From the NCBI GenBank assembly GCA_003999685.1, contig CP021221.1, positions 806,001 through 870,000 of the forward strand: a stretch of DNA of 64,000 nucleotides, given 5' to 3'. This DNA is from Taiwanofungus camphoratus (taxonomy: Eukaryota > Basidiomycota > Agaricomycetes > Polyporales > Taiwanofungaceae). The notes beneath the pieces are model-generated. The model ran no database searches. It was not told the origin of the DNA and saw only the letters and a list, made by a program, of their open reading frames with translations. The position numbers and the translations under genes were made by a program. Below are positions 48,235-60,316 of this stretch, piece by piece. Within the stretch, counting starts at the first letter, position 1; each line of letters opens with the position of its first letter.

Positions 48235-49384
48235 ATGCGTATACCAATGGGACTTTTGCTACGTGAAGGTCATTGGTGTTTCTGTGTGAGTAGCTTGGTT
48301 ATCTAGGTGTGTGTCAAAGGTTGCTTGTAATAATATTAATGTAGCATCGCCTGCGTACATGTACCAAATGCCGGGCAGTACTTACAAACCGGAATTTGAT
48401 GACATATTATAGTACCGCCCACAACGTATGCAAGACTTGAGAATGTAATGACTGATCTCATCCGGAACTCCTTGTTCGACACTTTTGTGTGACGCAGATC
48501 CGCATTGTACTACGTGGTGAGTTTCACACTGCGTCGGGCAACCGAACTCGCGGCAGGCGAAGCATGTGGTGGACGGGCAAACGGACCGCCTTTCCAGACT
48601 AACCTTTGTGGTCTGTACTGGCATCGATGATTGGCTGAGAAACTCTTGAGTGTTGGCAGATCCCTCATCCTTCGACGTTCCATCGGTGCCGCATGAATCA
48701 CAATTTGAAAGTGCTCTATGCTCCCTGCTGGCATCCGCCTGGTTTCGACAAGTTTTGTGTGACGGTGAGCTCATCTGCATTCTCTCCTTCTGCAACCTCG
48801 TCATTCCCCCTTACACCAACTCATCTTCGCAGGCATTACTTGCTCAGGCACAAACAGCTGTCTGAAGCTCATGAATGTCACCACATTCCCTTGTCTCATC
48901 ACTTGACTTCTGTGCAACAACAAGCCTGCATTGACGAGTTCAATCTTCTATACAGGCTGCTACCAACTTATCCTTGACCCCCTGCACATCTGAAACTATC
49001 TCAACAAAGATGGCATTGAGCTGATCACTTTTAGAAAATGTTACTGCTACTAATGTCTGCCTGGATTATTTTGACAACATGTCTCTTCTCATCTGCATGG
49101 GACCAATGCCAGTATTGAAATTCAGTGTTCTCAATACCTATATGGTGTGAAATAATGGCTGGTTTCTTGCTTAGCTTATATGTATTGAAATGGATAACCT
49201 GATTATATTCAATGGAACATTGTTGAGAGTATGTATAAATCCTATCAACAATTTGACTCACAATTTTGGTAATAACATGAGATAGTCTCAACTGTTATTT
49301 GCTTAATGTCAACAACGTTACCTGCTGTGATCTACGATTGCGAACAATATCTTTTGCAGAGAAAAAGCGACTCAATAAACTCCT
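48235..49384. other. AT-rich intergenic region with a Cys-rich frame
   Basis: Apart from the Cys-rich frame at 48382-48804, no gene is recognised. Bases 48980-49330 are particularly AT-rich. The composition differs from neighbouring genes and resembles that of the 5' half of paralog B. Confidence 0.45.
48382..48804 (-). CDS. Cysteine-rich open frame, possible gene fragment
   Basis: I do not recognise this frame. It has paired Cys motifs (NCDSCGTDG, CFACREFGCPTQC, KSCIRCGRYY) that could form zinc ribbons, and some His residues (CETHHVVQC). The frame is open for about 140 codons in AT-rich DNA, which is longer than expected by chance but not decisive. No intron structure or homolog is evident. 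It could be a remnant of a mobile element or an orphan gene. Confidence 0.25.
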   Translation of the reverse strand: MTRLQKERMQMSSPSHKTCRNQADASREHRALSNCDSCGTDGTSKDEGSANTQEFLSQSSMPVQTTKVSLERRSVCPSTTCFACREFGCPTQCETHHVVQCGSASHKSVEQGVPDEISHYILKSCIRCGRYYNMSSNSGL

Positions 49385-49463
49385 TCCGACACGGGGAATC
49401 GAACCCCGGGCTATCGCGGACATAAATGAGAGGCGATAATGTTAGCCACTACACCATATCGGA
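49385..49463 (-). tRNA. tRNA-Glu (anticodon CUC) with an 8-base intron
   Basis: Read on the minus strand the gene begins TCCGATATGGTGTAGTGGC and ends GGTTCGATTCCCCGTGTCGG plus a final A. Acceptor arms TCCGATA/TGTCGGA pair over seven positions, with one T-G. The anticodon stem is ATCGC/GCGAT, and the T stem is CGGGG/CCCCG around TTCGATT. The loop between the anticodon stem arms is 15 bases; with anticodon CTC at 49428-49430 and A37 at 49427, the standard intron position gives an 8-base intron at 49419-49426. Removing it restores a 7-base loop and 71-base mature tRNA. A box and B box motifs are present. Confidence 0.93.
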
Positions 49464-49581
49464 TCAACTTGATTGGCTCAGAAAATATACACAAACCAAA
49501 AACAAAGGCATTGGCAAGAAACTTCAGCTCTTCCACGCTGCTTACCTTTAGTACTACTGCCTTCGCTGCCTGTCCCTGAAC

Positions 49582-50864
49582 ATGAGCTGGTCCCGCTACC
49601 AAGTCCAAACCGCGTGGACATCCATCGGATGGACAAAAGATTTCCGACACCTCGCGCCCGTGCCGCGACACTGGTCGCAGCGCAGGTCGTGGCAGGATTC
49701 CGTCATCAAGGTTGTACGCCCGCGGGACAGGATCAAGTACTGGAATATCGTACCCGGCGACCAGGTGCGCCTGCTGGGCGACCCTGCGGGGCGCATCTAC
49801 GAGGTGAACATGATCAACCGGCTGAGTAACCGCGTGATTCTGAAGACGGAGGACGACGCGGTGCGTGCGGGTTTCTTAACGGAGCTGTGTGGGAGCTGAC
49901 GGCGGGCTGTGCGTGCAGCGGAAGCGGGAAAACCGGATGGACGTCGGGGGCGGGAAGCAGGTGTCGTATGCGCGCTGCCAGCTGTTCGTCGGGCGGTTCG
50001 AGTTCCCCCCGCGGGACGGCGCGAGCGAGCCGGTCACCCTCCCGTGCGTGCCATGTCGTTCTCTGCGTCTGTCGCGCTGACCCTTCCTCGCGCAGGGTGT
50101 TCGCGTCGCGCGTGGCGACGTCGAACCCGCGCTGGCTCAAGGCGGTGCAACGCTACACCTGGGAGCGCTACGCGGCGAACACCGTCCCGCGGCTGCCGTA
50201 CCTCGCCGACGGCGAAAAAGAGCGCGTTCTCATTCCGTGGCCCAAGAAGAACCGGCCTGCGCGGCCTGACCGTAGGTGCGGTCGCAAGGGTTAAGATACA
50301 ACACTAATTAGGCACACAGCTACGGACTACGATACGCCGTTGGCGGCGGTGGCGGAGATCACGTACGTCCCCCCTGCGCTGCCGTCCAACTTCATGCGGC
50401 CGCTCCCGGCGCCGCCCTCGGAGCACGAGTACATCCGCGCGGTGGCGAACCCGGGCAAGTACACGTACGACGCCTCGCAGGCGGTGGAGGTGCACCTGGC
50501 GAAGGAGCTGTCGAACCCGCACTCGCGGGCGAAGAAGCAGGCGCGGTGGCAGGCGTACGAGACGTACAAGCGGTCGCTGCTGCAGGACATGATAGCGGGG
50601 GAGCTGAAGGAGCTGAAGGGGCGCACGCGGCGGGAGGCGCGGGCGGAGGCGACGTGGAAGTGGCGGCAGCGGCTGGCGGAGGAGCGCAAGGCAGAGATGA
50701 AGCGGCGGTGGAAGAACCGGGGCTCAGAGGCCCGGCTGTTGCGCAAGAAGGGGAGGAAGGCGCGGAAGGTCGAGAAGCAGCAGGAGCGGTTGCGCAAGCT
50801 GGTGCTGCTGGAGGCGCCAAACCAGGTGATCCCCGGCCGTGCTCCTTCGGAGAGCCGTGCGTAG
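49582..50864 (+). CDS. Mitochondrial ribosomal protein uL24m (MRPL40-like)
   Basis: Four exons (49582-49860, 49919-50043, 50096-50271, 50320-50864) give 374 residues. A KOW motif lies at about residues 50-85: DRIKYWNIVPGDQVRLLGD, GRIYEVNMINRLSNRVILK. It is followed by fungal mitochondrial uL24-specific segments (GGKQVSYARCQLFVGRFEF, FASRVATSNPRW). The C-terminal third is highly basic and helical (KKGRKARKVEKQQERLRKL), typical of an extended mitochondrial ribosomal protein. The N-terminus (MSWSRYQVQTAWTS) has no strong classical presequence. uL24 starts assembly of the large subunit. The gene is markedly GC-rich in its last exon. Confidence 0.85.
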
Positions 50865-51382
50865 GGGCAGCCACGATGTGCGTGTGGGTTGTGGGTCTGG
50901 GAAGGCGGCCGAGGAAAAGTGATGCAGAACTGTCATCCATTTCATGTCACTACACTACTTGTCGATAGCATTATTCCACATCCCCCGAGGATCCCTGGAC
51001 TGCATGGCCTGCACAAGACGATGCAGCCGACGGAGGAATTGGCATCAAATTCCAGCGCCCTGGACGAGAAATGGCCGAGAATGCCATGCTACTATATATA
51101 GCAAAGTTCCCTGATGGCACGTTCCGATGACGCCTGATCGTCGATGCAGCCTTTGTCAGCTCTCGCCCAGCATCCATAAATCCAGCGGCCCGCGCAGACA
51201 AGTGAAAGCGGTTCCCTCCCTTCACCTCGGTGTCCCCTACTTATCCTCGGTGACACCCTCTCGCTCGGACTCCCGGTCCTTTTCCTGCTGTCGTTCTCAC
51301 TTTGTAGTCCCTCATCGTTACAGGCGGCCGGTCCTTCAATCTTATAGCGCTGCCACCCAGGTCTTTTCCCTTCTCCCATGTC
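50865..51382. promoter_or_regulatory. Intergenic region upstream of the MFS transporter
   Basis: A tandem spacer between two plus-strand genes. It holds the 3' end of uL24m and the transporter promoter. No other feature is seen. Confidence 0.5.
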
Positions 51383-53534
51383 ATGTCCAGCCATACCTCT
51401 GAGACGTCTACAGCTGCCGATCCAGAAAAGCAGAACACCGCACCTCATGCCCTCACGCAGCCACCCGCCGTCCCCCCGCCCCCGCCCGCAGACAGCCCCT
51501 CCACCGACTACCTCGTCCAGCTAGAGCCCGATGATGACCCCAAGCACTTTTCCACCCTCAGGAAGTGGGTCATCGTCCTCGTCATAAGTTCCGCCGCCCT
51601 CTGTGCCACCTTTGCCTCGTCTGTGGTGCGTTTCCCCGCAGCGTCCCTGGTACTTTAAGACTCACGTTCCTCCCCAGGCCACGTTCACCGAGGCAGGGCT
51701 CGCGGAGGATCTGCACACCGTGCACGAGGTCACGATCCTCAGCATCAGCCTGTTTGTCTTGGGACTCGGTGCGTGTCTGCCACCTTTCGGTACGTTCCCC
51801 CCCTGACGAATGTGCAGGCATTGGTCCCCTCTTGGTCGGGCCCCTCTCTGAGGTGTACGGACGAAACAACATCTACCGCGTCTCCTACTTTCTCTTCTGG
51901 GTGTTCACATGGCCCGTCGCATTCCCTCCAAACATCGGTGCGTGCCGACTAAATAACATCGCGGTGTATTCTTGTTAATCCGACGCCTTGGCAGAGGTCT
52001 TCCTCGTGTTCCGGTTCATTACAGGCTTCTGCGGCTCCGCCTTCCTCAGTGTCGCCGGCGGCAGCGTGAGCGACCTTTTTGTCAACGCCCAGGTTGCCAG
52101 GTAGACACCGATTTCCCTACCCCATTAAACGGTATTTTTTGCTCACGAGGCGCGCAGTCCCATGGCAGTATACACCATGTCTCCCTTCCTCGGGCCTGTG
52201 GTCGGTCCCCTGATCGGCGGGTGAGTTCCACCCGCGTCCTCGCCTGTATGCAGCCCATTGTTGAGTGTGACGCAGGTTCATCAACCAAGTACGTTCATCC
52301 ATTTCGGTCGGGAGTTTTCAGGACTAACCTCCGCCATCGCAGAACACCAACTGGCGCTGGACGTACCGGGTGCTCCTCATCTGGCAATTTTGCGAGCTCT
52401 TGCTGTTGCTGCTGGTACGCCACGCAACCTTCGTCCAGGCGTGTTGTCTCCTGACTCGTCTGCTAGCTCGTCCCCGAGACGTACGAGCCGGTTATCCTCA
52501 AGCGCAAGGCTGCTCGGTGCGTCCAGCATATTTGTTCCGTTAAATTCGCTCATAGTCGGTGGATGCAGGCTACGGAAGGAAACGGGCAACGAGAAATATT
52601 ACGCCCCGCTGGATAGACGGGAGACGAGCATCGCGAGAGCGATCTTGTTCAGCTGCTACACGCCATTCGGTTCGTCGCATTGCGCCACTCATGACGTCAG
52701 TGCTCATTTTTGCCGTAGAGTTGCTCATCTTTGACCGGATGGCGCTGTTCCTGGATACATGGTGTGTACTCTCCATAGCTGGAGCACGCGTCCCGACTTA
52801 CAGGCTTTGAACAGGAATGCGTTGCTCCTCGGGATACTGTATCTCGCGTTTCAGGCATTCCCCATCATCTTTGAGGACCTGCATGGGTTCAACTATCAGA
52901 CGACCGGCCTGTCATTCCTCGGGATCGGCGTGGGCATGATCGCCGCCCTCGCGACCCAGCCACTCTGGAATAAGTACGTCTGATAGCTACTAGCGCAACG
53001 ACATAGCAGTTCTCAACGATCTACCGCAGGTTCAACCGGAAGCAGGCAGAAAAGTACGACGGGCACCCGCCCCCCGAGACGCGGCTCGTTATAGGGCAGG
53101 TCGGCGGGATCCTCGCGCCCATCGGGCTGTTCTGGCTGGCGTTCACGACGTACCGGCACGTGCACTGGATCGCGCCGATCATCGCGTCGGTGCCGTTCGG
53201 CGCGGGCGTGTACTTCATCTTCACGTCGACGTTCACGTACCTCGTCATCGCATACCGCCCGATCGCCGCTAGCGCGATGGCGAGCAATAGTGCGCTGCGC
53301 TCGACGTTCGCTGCGGTGTTCCCGCTCTTCGCGGGCGCGATGTACCATCGCCTCGGCACGGTCGGCGCGACCGCACTCCTGGCGGGTCTGACGACGATCA
53401 TGGCGCCGCTGCCGTGAGTGCTTCGCGTTCCCATGTATCGTGCGGTATCTCATGAGCCCGATGGCAGGTTTATATACTACAAAATCGGCGCGAGATTGCG
53501 AAAGACATCGAAGTTTGCCGTCAAGGACGATTGA
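51383..53534 (+). CDS. MFS multidrug-type transporter (DHA1 family)
   Basis: About eleven exons. The first reads MSSHTSETSTAADPEKQNT, a Pro-rich cytoplasmic tail, then HFSTLRKWVIVLVISSAALC (helix 1). Later exons give GIGPLLVGPLSEVYGRNNIY (the GPLSExYGR motif of DHA1 proteins), VFRFITGFCGSAFLSVAGGS, YTMSPFLGPVVGPLIGGFIN (motif C, antiporter signature), NTNWRWTYRVLLIWQFCELL, LVPETYEPVILKRKA, and DRMALFLDTW. The last exons read APIIASVPFGAGVYFIFTST and end FIYYKIGARLRKTSKFAVKD. About twelve membrane segments are present. Family members export drugs such as fluconazole or benomyl; the substrate here is unknown. The ATG at 51383 was preferred to the out-of-frame ATG at 51378. Confidence 0.9.
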
Positions 53535-53875
53535 TCGTGATTGCTATTTTACGTGTACGCTGGGGAAGGGCGAGGACACAAAATGACTGACTGCGGGAAT
53601 GATATGCACGCTGTTGATAGACTGACAACAGTTCATAATGACTTTGCTGCAATAGCGTTTGGATTTAGTTTCTGTAGTATACTACCTGGACTGTGCTGTT
53701 GGTCCTCTAGATCTGCCTCATATTTAGTTGGGCAATGTATGCATGGCACCTTTGTTATCATTTCGTCTTTCCTTGTCTGCAATCGTGAAGAGGATGCGGA
53801 GTAGCTCGGACGCGGCCGGCTCCGATGATGTCTTACACCCGGCGTCGGGAATTCCCACGCATCTCATCCTGAACC
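53535..53875. promoter_or_regulatory. Intergenic region upstream of COX8
   Basis: A short tandem spacer with no gene. It should contain the COX8 promoter. Confidence 0.5.
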
Positions 53876-54212
53876 ATGTCTCTCCTCGCTCGCGCCAGTG
53901 TGCCCCTCCGCCAAGCCGTCCTCCGCTCGCCCTCCGCGACCTCGGTGCGCTTCTCGTCGACGCACGGCGAGTACAAGGTGCGTGCACCGTTTTCATGTGT
54001 GGAGCGGCGCGGTCTGATTTTTGTTTGCGCGTTGCAGCACCTGCCGTTCGAGTACAACAGGCCCGGAGTCTTCGGCTCCAAGCTCGCGGCGTACCTGCTC
54101 ACTGGCTTCGCGATCCCGTTCGTTGCGGCGGCGTTCCACCTGTATGTCTGCCAACAACGTGGTATGAGCGTTGACTGATGCACGTTTACTCTCTAGGAGG
54201 AAGTCGGGATGA
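53876..54212 (+). CDS. COX8: Cytochrome c oxidase subunit 8 (COX8/COX7C family)
   Basis: Three exons (53876-53977, 54038-54141, 54197-54212) give 73 residues. Residues 1-30 are a mitochondrial presequence rich in Arg, Ser and Ala (MSLLARASVPLRQAVLRSPS). The mature part has the family HLPF motif (HLPFEYNRPGVFGSKL) and one membrane helix (AAYLLTGFAIPFVAAAFHL) ending LRKSG. The protein is a small nuclear-encoded subunit of complex IV in the inner mitochondrial membrane. The last exon adds only five codons plus the stop. It converges with the Dicer gene, stops 184 bases apart. Confidence 0.88.
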
Positions 54213-54396
54213 GCATAGAGCAACTTTGCATTTGTCGCGTCACACATCACTAGAACTCTAGAGCCATCTCAATCCGCTGCAGTGCATTTAAAAAACCCTC
54301 CGAAACCATGCGCTTTCTGAAGGCATGCTAAGTGAAGCAACCAGACAGTCTAAAATGTCTACCGCTATGCACAATTTACTTCTGATTGCTACTTCG

Positions 54397-57300
54397 TCAC
54401 TGCTGTAAACCGCCCACCCCATTTGACGCGTCCGCGTCGTCCTCGTAGCCGAGTTTAGCTTTTTGGTTCTTGTGCTTCTTGCTGTGCTGTAGCGTGCGGC
54501 AGTCACATGTCCGTGTCATGAAGTCTGGATCTCCATCCAGAGCATCGAGGGCGCTCAAGGACGCGCGCCGCATTGCGGAAGAAGCCGTTGCATCCATCGC
54601 GCTCGCGAGAATGATATCGTGGACGACGACTAGTCGTCCGATGTCAGCAGTGCCCATTGCAGAGACATAGGCAACTACTGACCGTCGCAACGCACACCAC
54701 GTACTCCCTCTGCTTCCTTGACAAGCTGGTGTTGATGGCATCGCGAGGCGTCGAAGATGGCGAACAGTGTCGTGTTTGGATGTCCAGACAGTGTCTGAAG
54801 CCTGATGTGTCTGTCGTAGAACGGCTTGATGACGTTGTCGAAGAACTTCGCCACTCCGGTTTCTGAGAAGCCCTCCGAGACGTAGAGAGCACCGATGATG
54901 GACTCCACGATGTCTGAAAGGACCTGACGCAGATCAAAATGTTACACACAGTCTCCTGTGACGACTCCAAAATTCACGCTCACCTTCGGATGGTCCACCT
55001 CGAGCCAGTACTGGCCAGGCGGCCTCCTCTCGCGTTCTGCCAGCGCATACTCGTGTTTCTGCAGTGCGTTTACTTTTCCCATGTATGCTTGAATAGAGTT
55101 CCGGAGTTCAGGTGCAACATGCTGGATGTGCTCATGTAAACCACAGCTCACGCACAGTGCAGCTAATGCGCTATTCGATACCATTGCTTGCTGTAATTTC
55201 GCCTGTCACTTCCACGTTTGCTTATATAATGGGTGTTGCGCACCTTGATTAATGTGATTCCACCCGGGGACAGGTGCGGATAACGATCAAATGCGTGTCG
55301 AACTACGACTGGAGAATAAAGACGGTAATTTCAGGGGTTTCCATAAAAATAGTCATCTAAATGGCTAGGAAGACTTACAGAAGTCCAGGATTGCGTCCCC
55401 AATGAACTCGAGCCTATCATAGCCAGTAAATTCATGTCCTTCAATAGACCGATGTGTCTGACTAAACATGAGCAGGCAAACGCGTTTCATACGCAGGAAT
55501 AGGACTGACAATGGCCTGGACGAGCAGTTGCGGCTCCGCGAGGTGGTGACCAAGTATGGCCTCTACGGCTGCAAGAAACTTTGCTGGCCAGGAGGTCTTG
55601 ATATTGGGAGCTGGTATCGTTGCCTTTCGAGCGAAGTCGGACCAGTGCGCGACCTTGGGGATGTCGACACCCAGGACCTTCGTGACGTCAAAGGCTACAT
55701 GTAGGCCGCCAGACAAATACGCTGCTCCGATTATGGCCTCGACGACATCCGCCACGGTCTTGATTCGTCAGTTCGAGAGCCGAGTTGCTCATCAACGAGA
55801 ATTACCTTGTCTCCTAGCCATTGGATGTTCTGCTCATCCCCCTGCCTCTGCCTCTTGCCACGCCTTTTCTTCTGTGCTTGCGAAGCCTTTACACCCTACA
55901 TTATTATACTCCTGCCAGTATGCGAGGTTGTATGCCTACCTGTCCTTGTCCAGTCGGCGTCTGACCAGTACCACCGGTACCATTATCGCAGTTCTGGCCG
56001 TCAATTGAGTAGATTTTACTCGTCGTCTGGGAGTCAACTGAGGTAGGTTCTGAAACGACGGGCAGCCATAATTTTGCCACAAACGGCTTGCTTTGAATGT
56101 ATGGAGGTAGGCCTACACGATTCGCGCCGGATAGCAAAGCTTTGTTGCTAATAATTTGCTGGCGAATGACATGGAGAGCACCCTCCCTTTTGGTAGGCTC
56201 AATCACAAAACAATATATGGATGCCACGTATTTCAGGTAAGCGTCCCCTGTTTGATATGGTTTTTAAAGTGGATATTGGACTCAAATAACGGACGTGAAC
56301 GCATACCTAATAATTCTAGACGCTCATAATCATATTCGACGCCGGCGACAGAAGGTGTAAGCGCGGCGATCAACAACCGCTCCAGGATGGAGTGGTGGAA
56401 GAACTTTGCATTGAGCTCCTTTACAAGTAATTGATCATCGATTCTGCGAGTAATAGAAGGTAGAAGAAGCAGTGTCCGGAAAGTGCTGCGTGTCTTTTTA
56501 GTACTATCGCTGGTCAGGAAATTGTTCATACTTACCTCGCTGGAATGGTGAGTTTTGCGCATAGCTCGGGGATAAGGTCTGGAATAAGTTGCAGTGCTGC
56601 CATGAAAATGAAGAGGGGCGCTCACATTTGACTGGTGCTTGTGTAGGCGGTGACACCGATGGCTTACAGGTCGGATTCAGATTGTTCACGATGGCAGGCG
56701 CAGGAGAAACTTGTATGATAGGCTGATTGTAATTCTTGAGTCCCTCAAAGCTCTTACGACGTGCTCTACAATATTCAATGAGATTGTCGTAACCTGCTTC
56801 ACGCTAGTCACAGATGAGCATACTTTCTGCCTTAAAACCCATAGCAAACTCACCGGACTGTCATCAACCCTGCTTAGTGGCGTCAAGTCATGCCTAACTT
56901 CAGTGATAAAGAATCTGTTGGTAAACTCGACCCATCTGTCCTGAACAATTGAGTCTTCGACACAACTTTCAATTGGCATGTGTTCGCCAGGCAGTAAGGG
57001 TGCCACTGGACGATCGGCAGCGAGTCGCACCAAGTCCCATGGAATGTGGCTATCGACGGTAGGGTGCTCCCATCGCTGGCTGTGACTCTCGCTCGTATCT
57101 TTCCATGTGGAACTGAGAGGAGCGATCAAATATGGCATGCTGCCCACATCACAAGAGAAAGGCTTGTTTGTGACAGCTCGACAAACTCTAGTTGTGTAGG
57201 CATGAAGAGTGTCGAGATGATCTTGATCTACATAGAAGGCTGCCCCTCTCCGAAGCTGCACAGTAGAGGCATTACCAGAAGAGAAGACAGAGAAACTGAA

Positions 57301-60008
57301 AAGGTCTGGCAAGGGTAACTTGGTAAGTATTAGGACCGGAACATACGGTTCGTCTCTGAGATGGCCCGGCAAGACGATTGTCGGGTAAATTAACTTCTCC
57401 GGGACGGATCGAGTGTTTGACCAGAAGTCAGGTCGTTTTCTGGGATAACGATGCGTGCCAGCGGATGCCACTGCAGCAGTGACATCACCATTCGCAGGGT
57501 TGCTTGCTACAGGTAAGACGTTCAAGGACATGTCAAGGCCTGTCCGAGGTGGTTGAGGAAATAAACGGCAATCAAGGACACCTTTCGCAAACAACTGACT
57601 GCAAGCCTGATAGCAAGCCGTCCATCGTGCCTCAGAAACGGAGGAAGAGAGCGGACCATTGATGGCGGGAACAGGGCAGGCTTCGGGAAAGAAGACGGTG
57701 CATTGGAACTTCGGTTCAGCGTCCACTTCGTCTACCTTGTGGAACCCGAACAGAGATCGAGGACTGTACTTTCCCTCTTGTAAGCTTGCTGCAAGTCGAT
57801 AAATGACCGCCGCGGCATCCGACTTCCGGAGTCGTCCACTTGTTGTAGGATCCTGAATGTACTGTGCAAGCTCATCTTCATCATCGCTATCGGAATAGTA
57901 CGGATCGAGTGTATCATGCAAAGATGCAGGAGGCATAGCACTCTCAGTGCTACGAAACATCGTTGAAATCCAGTATTGCAAGTCGTCGTCGAGGTTTGTC
58001 ACTTCATTAAGTATGCGGCGATGCAAATCGTTTCCCCTTTCTAGCATGTGTACAACACGACTTTGTGAATCCACGCATCGCGCAAGTGAGAAGGCGTATG
58101 ATAGCTGGCTGTCGAAAAGATTGTAACTTGTCAAAAGAACAGGCATGAGTACGAAAAATCAAGGCCAGCTGGAGATGCAACGCCTACTGGATGACCACCG
58201 AAGACCTTGGAATATCCAAGACATCTGCAGTCTTGGTGATTACGAGGAGATTGTAGGCACCTGAACTGAAATCATGAAAAAGCTTTTGCCGCAGAACACG
58301 TTAGACGTGTCAGCCCGAGCATTGCATAAGACGACTTGCTTGGTGCTGTAATTCATTACAGACCTCTGGGCCTGTCACAACTAAAGGGCGGACAAAGCCC
58401 AGCTCATGCCCAGGCAAGTCGCTCAAAAGCTGTACAATCAGGTTCGCGACAACCCTTCTTCTGACTTTGGAAAGACACCTTGTTTCAGCTTGAATGCTCA
58501 AGATACGATGGATACTCACCGATAACCAAGCCTCGAAAATCTTCGCCGTACTTACACGTCTTCAACACTTCCACCAGCTTGGTGAACTTAGGTGAGACGT
58601 TGTGCTTAGTTGAACTGTCATCGGTACATGGCCTCTGAAATGACCAGGACCTCATGACTTCCCGTATAGCTGACTTGGCCATGTTTGCGGTTGCATCACC
58701 AGAGGTCAATGGTGTTTTCCAGATGTCGTGAAGAGCATGACTCCAGAACATGTCCGCCCCACATGATCCTAGTTCAACGAATACGTCATGCGCAACTTTA
58801 TAAAGGCGAGATGGAATCACCCCTGCGGTATCCGCCTGGCATAGCTGGTTGGAAAGTGATGTCGTCACCGAGTCGGCTCTGTCATACAGCATCACCAATT
58901 CCATCGGGTAATCCAGACCGTCTATGATGGTGATTGGTTTGCGCGATTCACACAAGTATAATGTCTCTGCTTGCAAAACCATCTGGAGTCGGGTGAGATT
59001 TGCGGGGCCTGTCACCACCGCGAAAAACTTCGATGTGGAGACAAAGTGAGGACTAGTCCGAGAAGACATGCACATGGTCGCCAAATCTATCCAGTCAACC
59101 CTCTGCGTATCGCTGAACACCATCAAAGACATATGATTTGTAGCTATGAGCTTTTCGTCCAAAGACTTCCAAAGCGCCTGTCAATCGATAAGTTCTCAAA
59201 CTCGTGATGGGTTCAAAAGTCTTACATCGAAAGTAATTATTATAACGTCGTTCTTTGACAATATAGACCATTGGAGAGAACCATTCCTGTAGTTCGAGGA
59301 ACCATACGAGCCAACCGCTAGAGGATTCTCTCGGGTTGCCGTCAATGCCTTCAGGAAATGGTTGATCGCAGCCTCGGAACTAAAGAACCAAGAGTTGCTT
59401 TGTATCACTACAATCTTACTACATTACATTCAAAACAGGACTGACTGAACGACGAGAAGTATGAATTGGCTTGGTGTATCGCTCGAGCGACGTCTCTGAG
59501 CCATGACGCTCCGCTTCGCTACATCAACAACTAGCGATGTTTGAACTAGACAAACGAAAGATTCAACGCATAGTCGAGGAACTTTCAGGTGAAACATACC
59601 ATCTCGATTCTCCACAACAGTAATCACTGCATCGCAGAGATTTAGACATAGTTGCGCGCAGAAAGAAAAGGAAAGTTTACAATTCTGTAGTCCTGCCCGG
59701 TCCAAAATCTTGTGTTCTTCTGCGGATGCATAAGACTCGTTTCCCCCAGCGATGACAGCATGATTAGATTGAACTATCCTTCGCTTCTTCGTAGGACGGA
59801 CAGGCGTATCACAGCGCGATGAGTCAGAGTCGTCGACACAACTAGTCAGAACAGATTCTGATCCCGTAGATTTAATAGCCAGGGAAGAGCTGGTATGTGG
59901 AGCTTGCCTCGGAGACAATGTTGACATTGAATCTATCGATGTTCTACTGCTTTCTGGTACTTGCACTGAGGATGCTATTTTCTGTGCTTGCTTCCATAGC
60001 TCGAACAT
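54397..60008 (-). CDS. Dicer-like RNase III with degenerate helicase domain
   Basis: A long multi-exon gene. The N-terminus (MFELWKQAQKIASSVQ, Met at 60008) carries a basic patch PTKKRRIVQS that could be a nuclear signal. A helicase-like region follows; at the Walker A position it reads VENRDVQTSLVV and at the DExH position LMVFSDTQ, so both ATPase motifs are lost. The C-terminal RecA-like lobe is recognisable (LLVITKTADVLDIPRSSVVI, SYAFSLARC) but motif VI has also decayed. The dimerisation domain (DUF283) is at about 57600-57850 (AAVIYRLAASLQEGKYSPR, EARWTACYQACSQLFAKG). RNase IIIa has YERLELLGDAYLKYVASIY and VADVVEAIIGAAY; RNase IIIb has GYDRLEFIGDAILDF and LSDIVESIIGALYVSEG. All catalytic acidic residues are kept. 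A degenerate dsRBD ends TRTCDCRT. Dicers cut dsRNA into small RNAs. No canonical PAZ domain is seen. Confidence 0.88.
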
Positions 60009-60316
60009 GGGTAGGAGTGAGGCTTGCTGAGCTACGAATTGCCGTCTCTCAATTCGCGTTTGCCAGGCTGAAGAACACAGGATGTAGAAGCCGTCAAGTA
60101 TTCATACTAAGTATTTAGTATGCCAGTGTGCTCTGCGGACAAAAAAGTCATGTCGTCAAATGATCCAGATCATCTCTCGGTTACAGTGATATTTAGCGCC
60201 CAGGGATTGCACTGCGTTGCCGGATCGAACCTGTGCTAAGCAGAGAACAGCCACTAGCATCCATACAGGAATCGCATTATACTGTTGCTCATGGACGCTA
60301 TCCATCCCACACTGTC
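60009..60316. promoter_or_regulatory. Divergent promoter, Dicer-like/unknown
   Basis: A 308-base spacer between divergent starts. No gene is seen; both promoters probably lie here. Confidence 0.5.

Noticed and set aside
58261-58380. Apparent stop inside the Dicer helicase C lobe
   Set aside because: Unspliced reading hits a TGA after SRLMQCSG, but an intron ending at the second of two adjacent acceptors (ttcag before GTGCC) restores the frame into AYNLLVITKTADVLDI, so no break is needed.
60181-60245. B-box-like word ggttcgatcc on the minus strand
   Set aside because: The flanking bases do not pair as a T stem and no A box or acceptor arm fits, so it is not called a tRNA.
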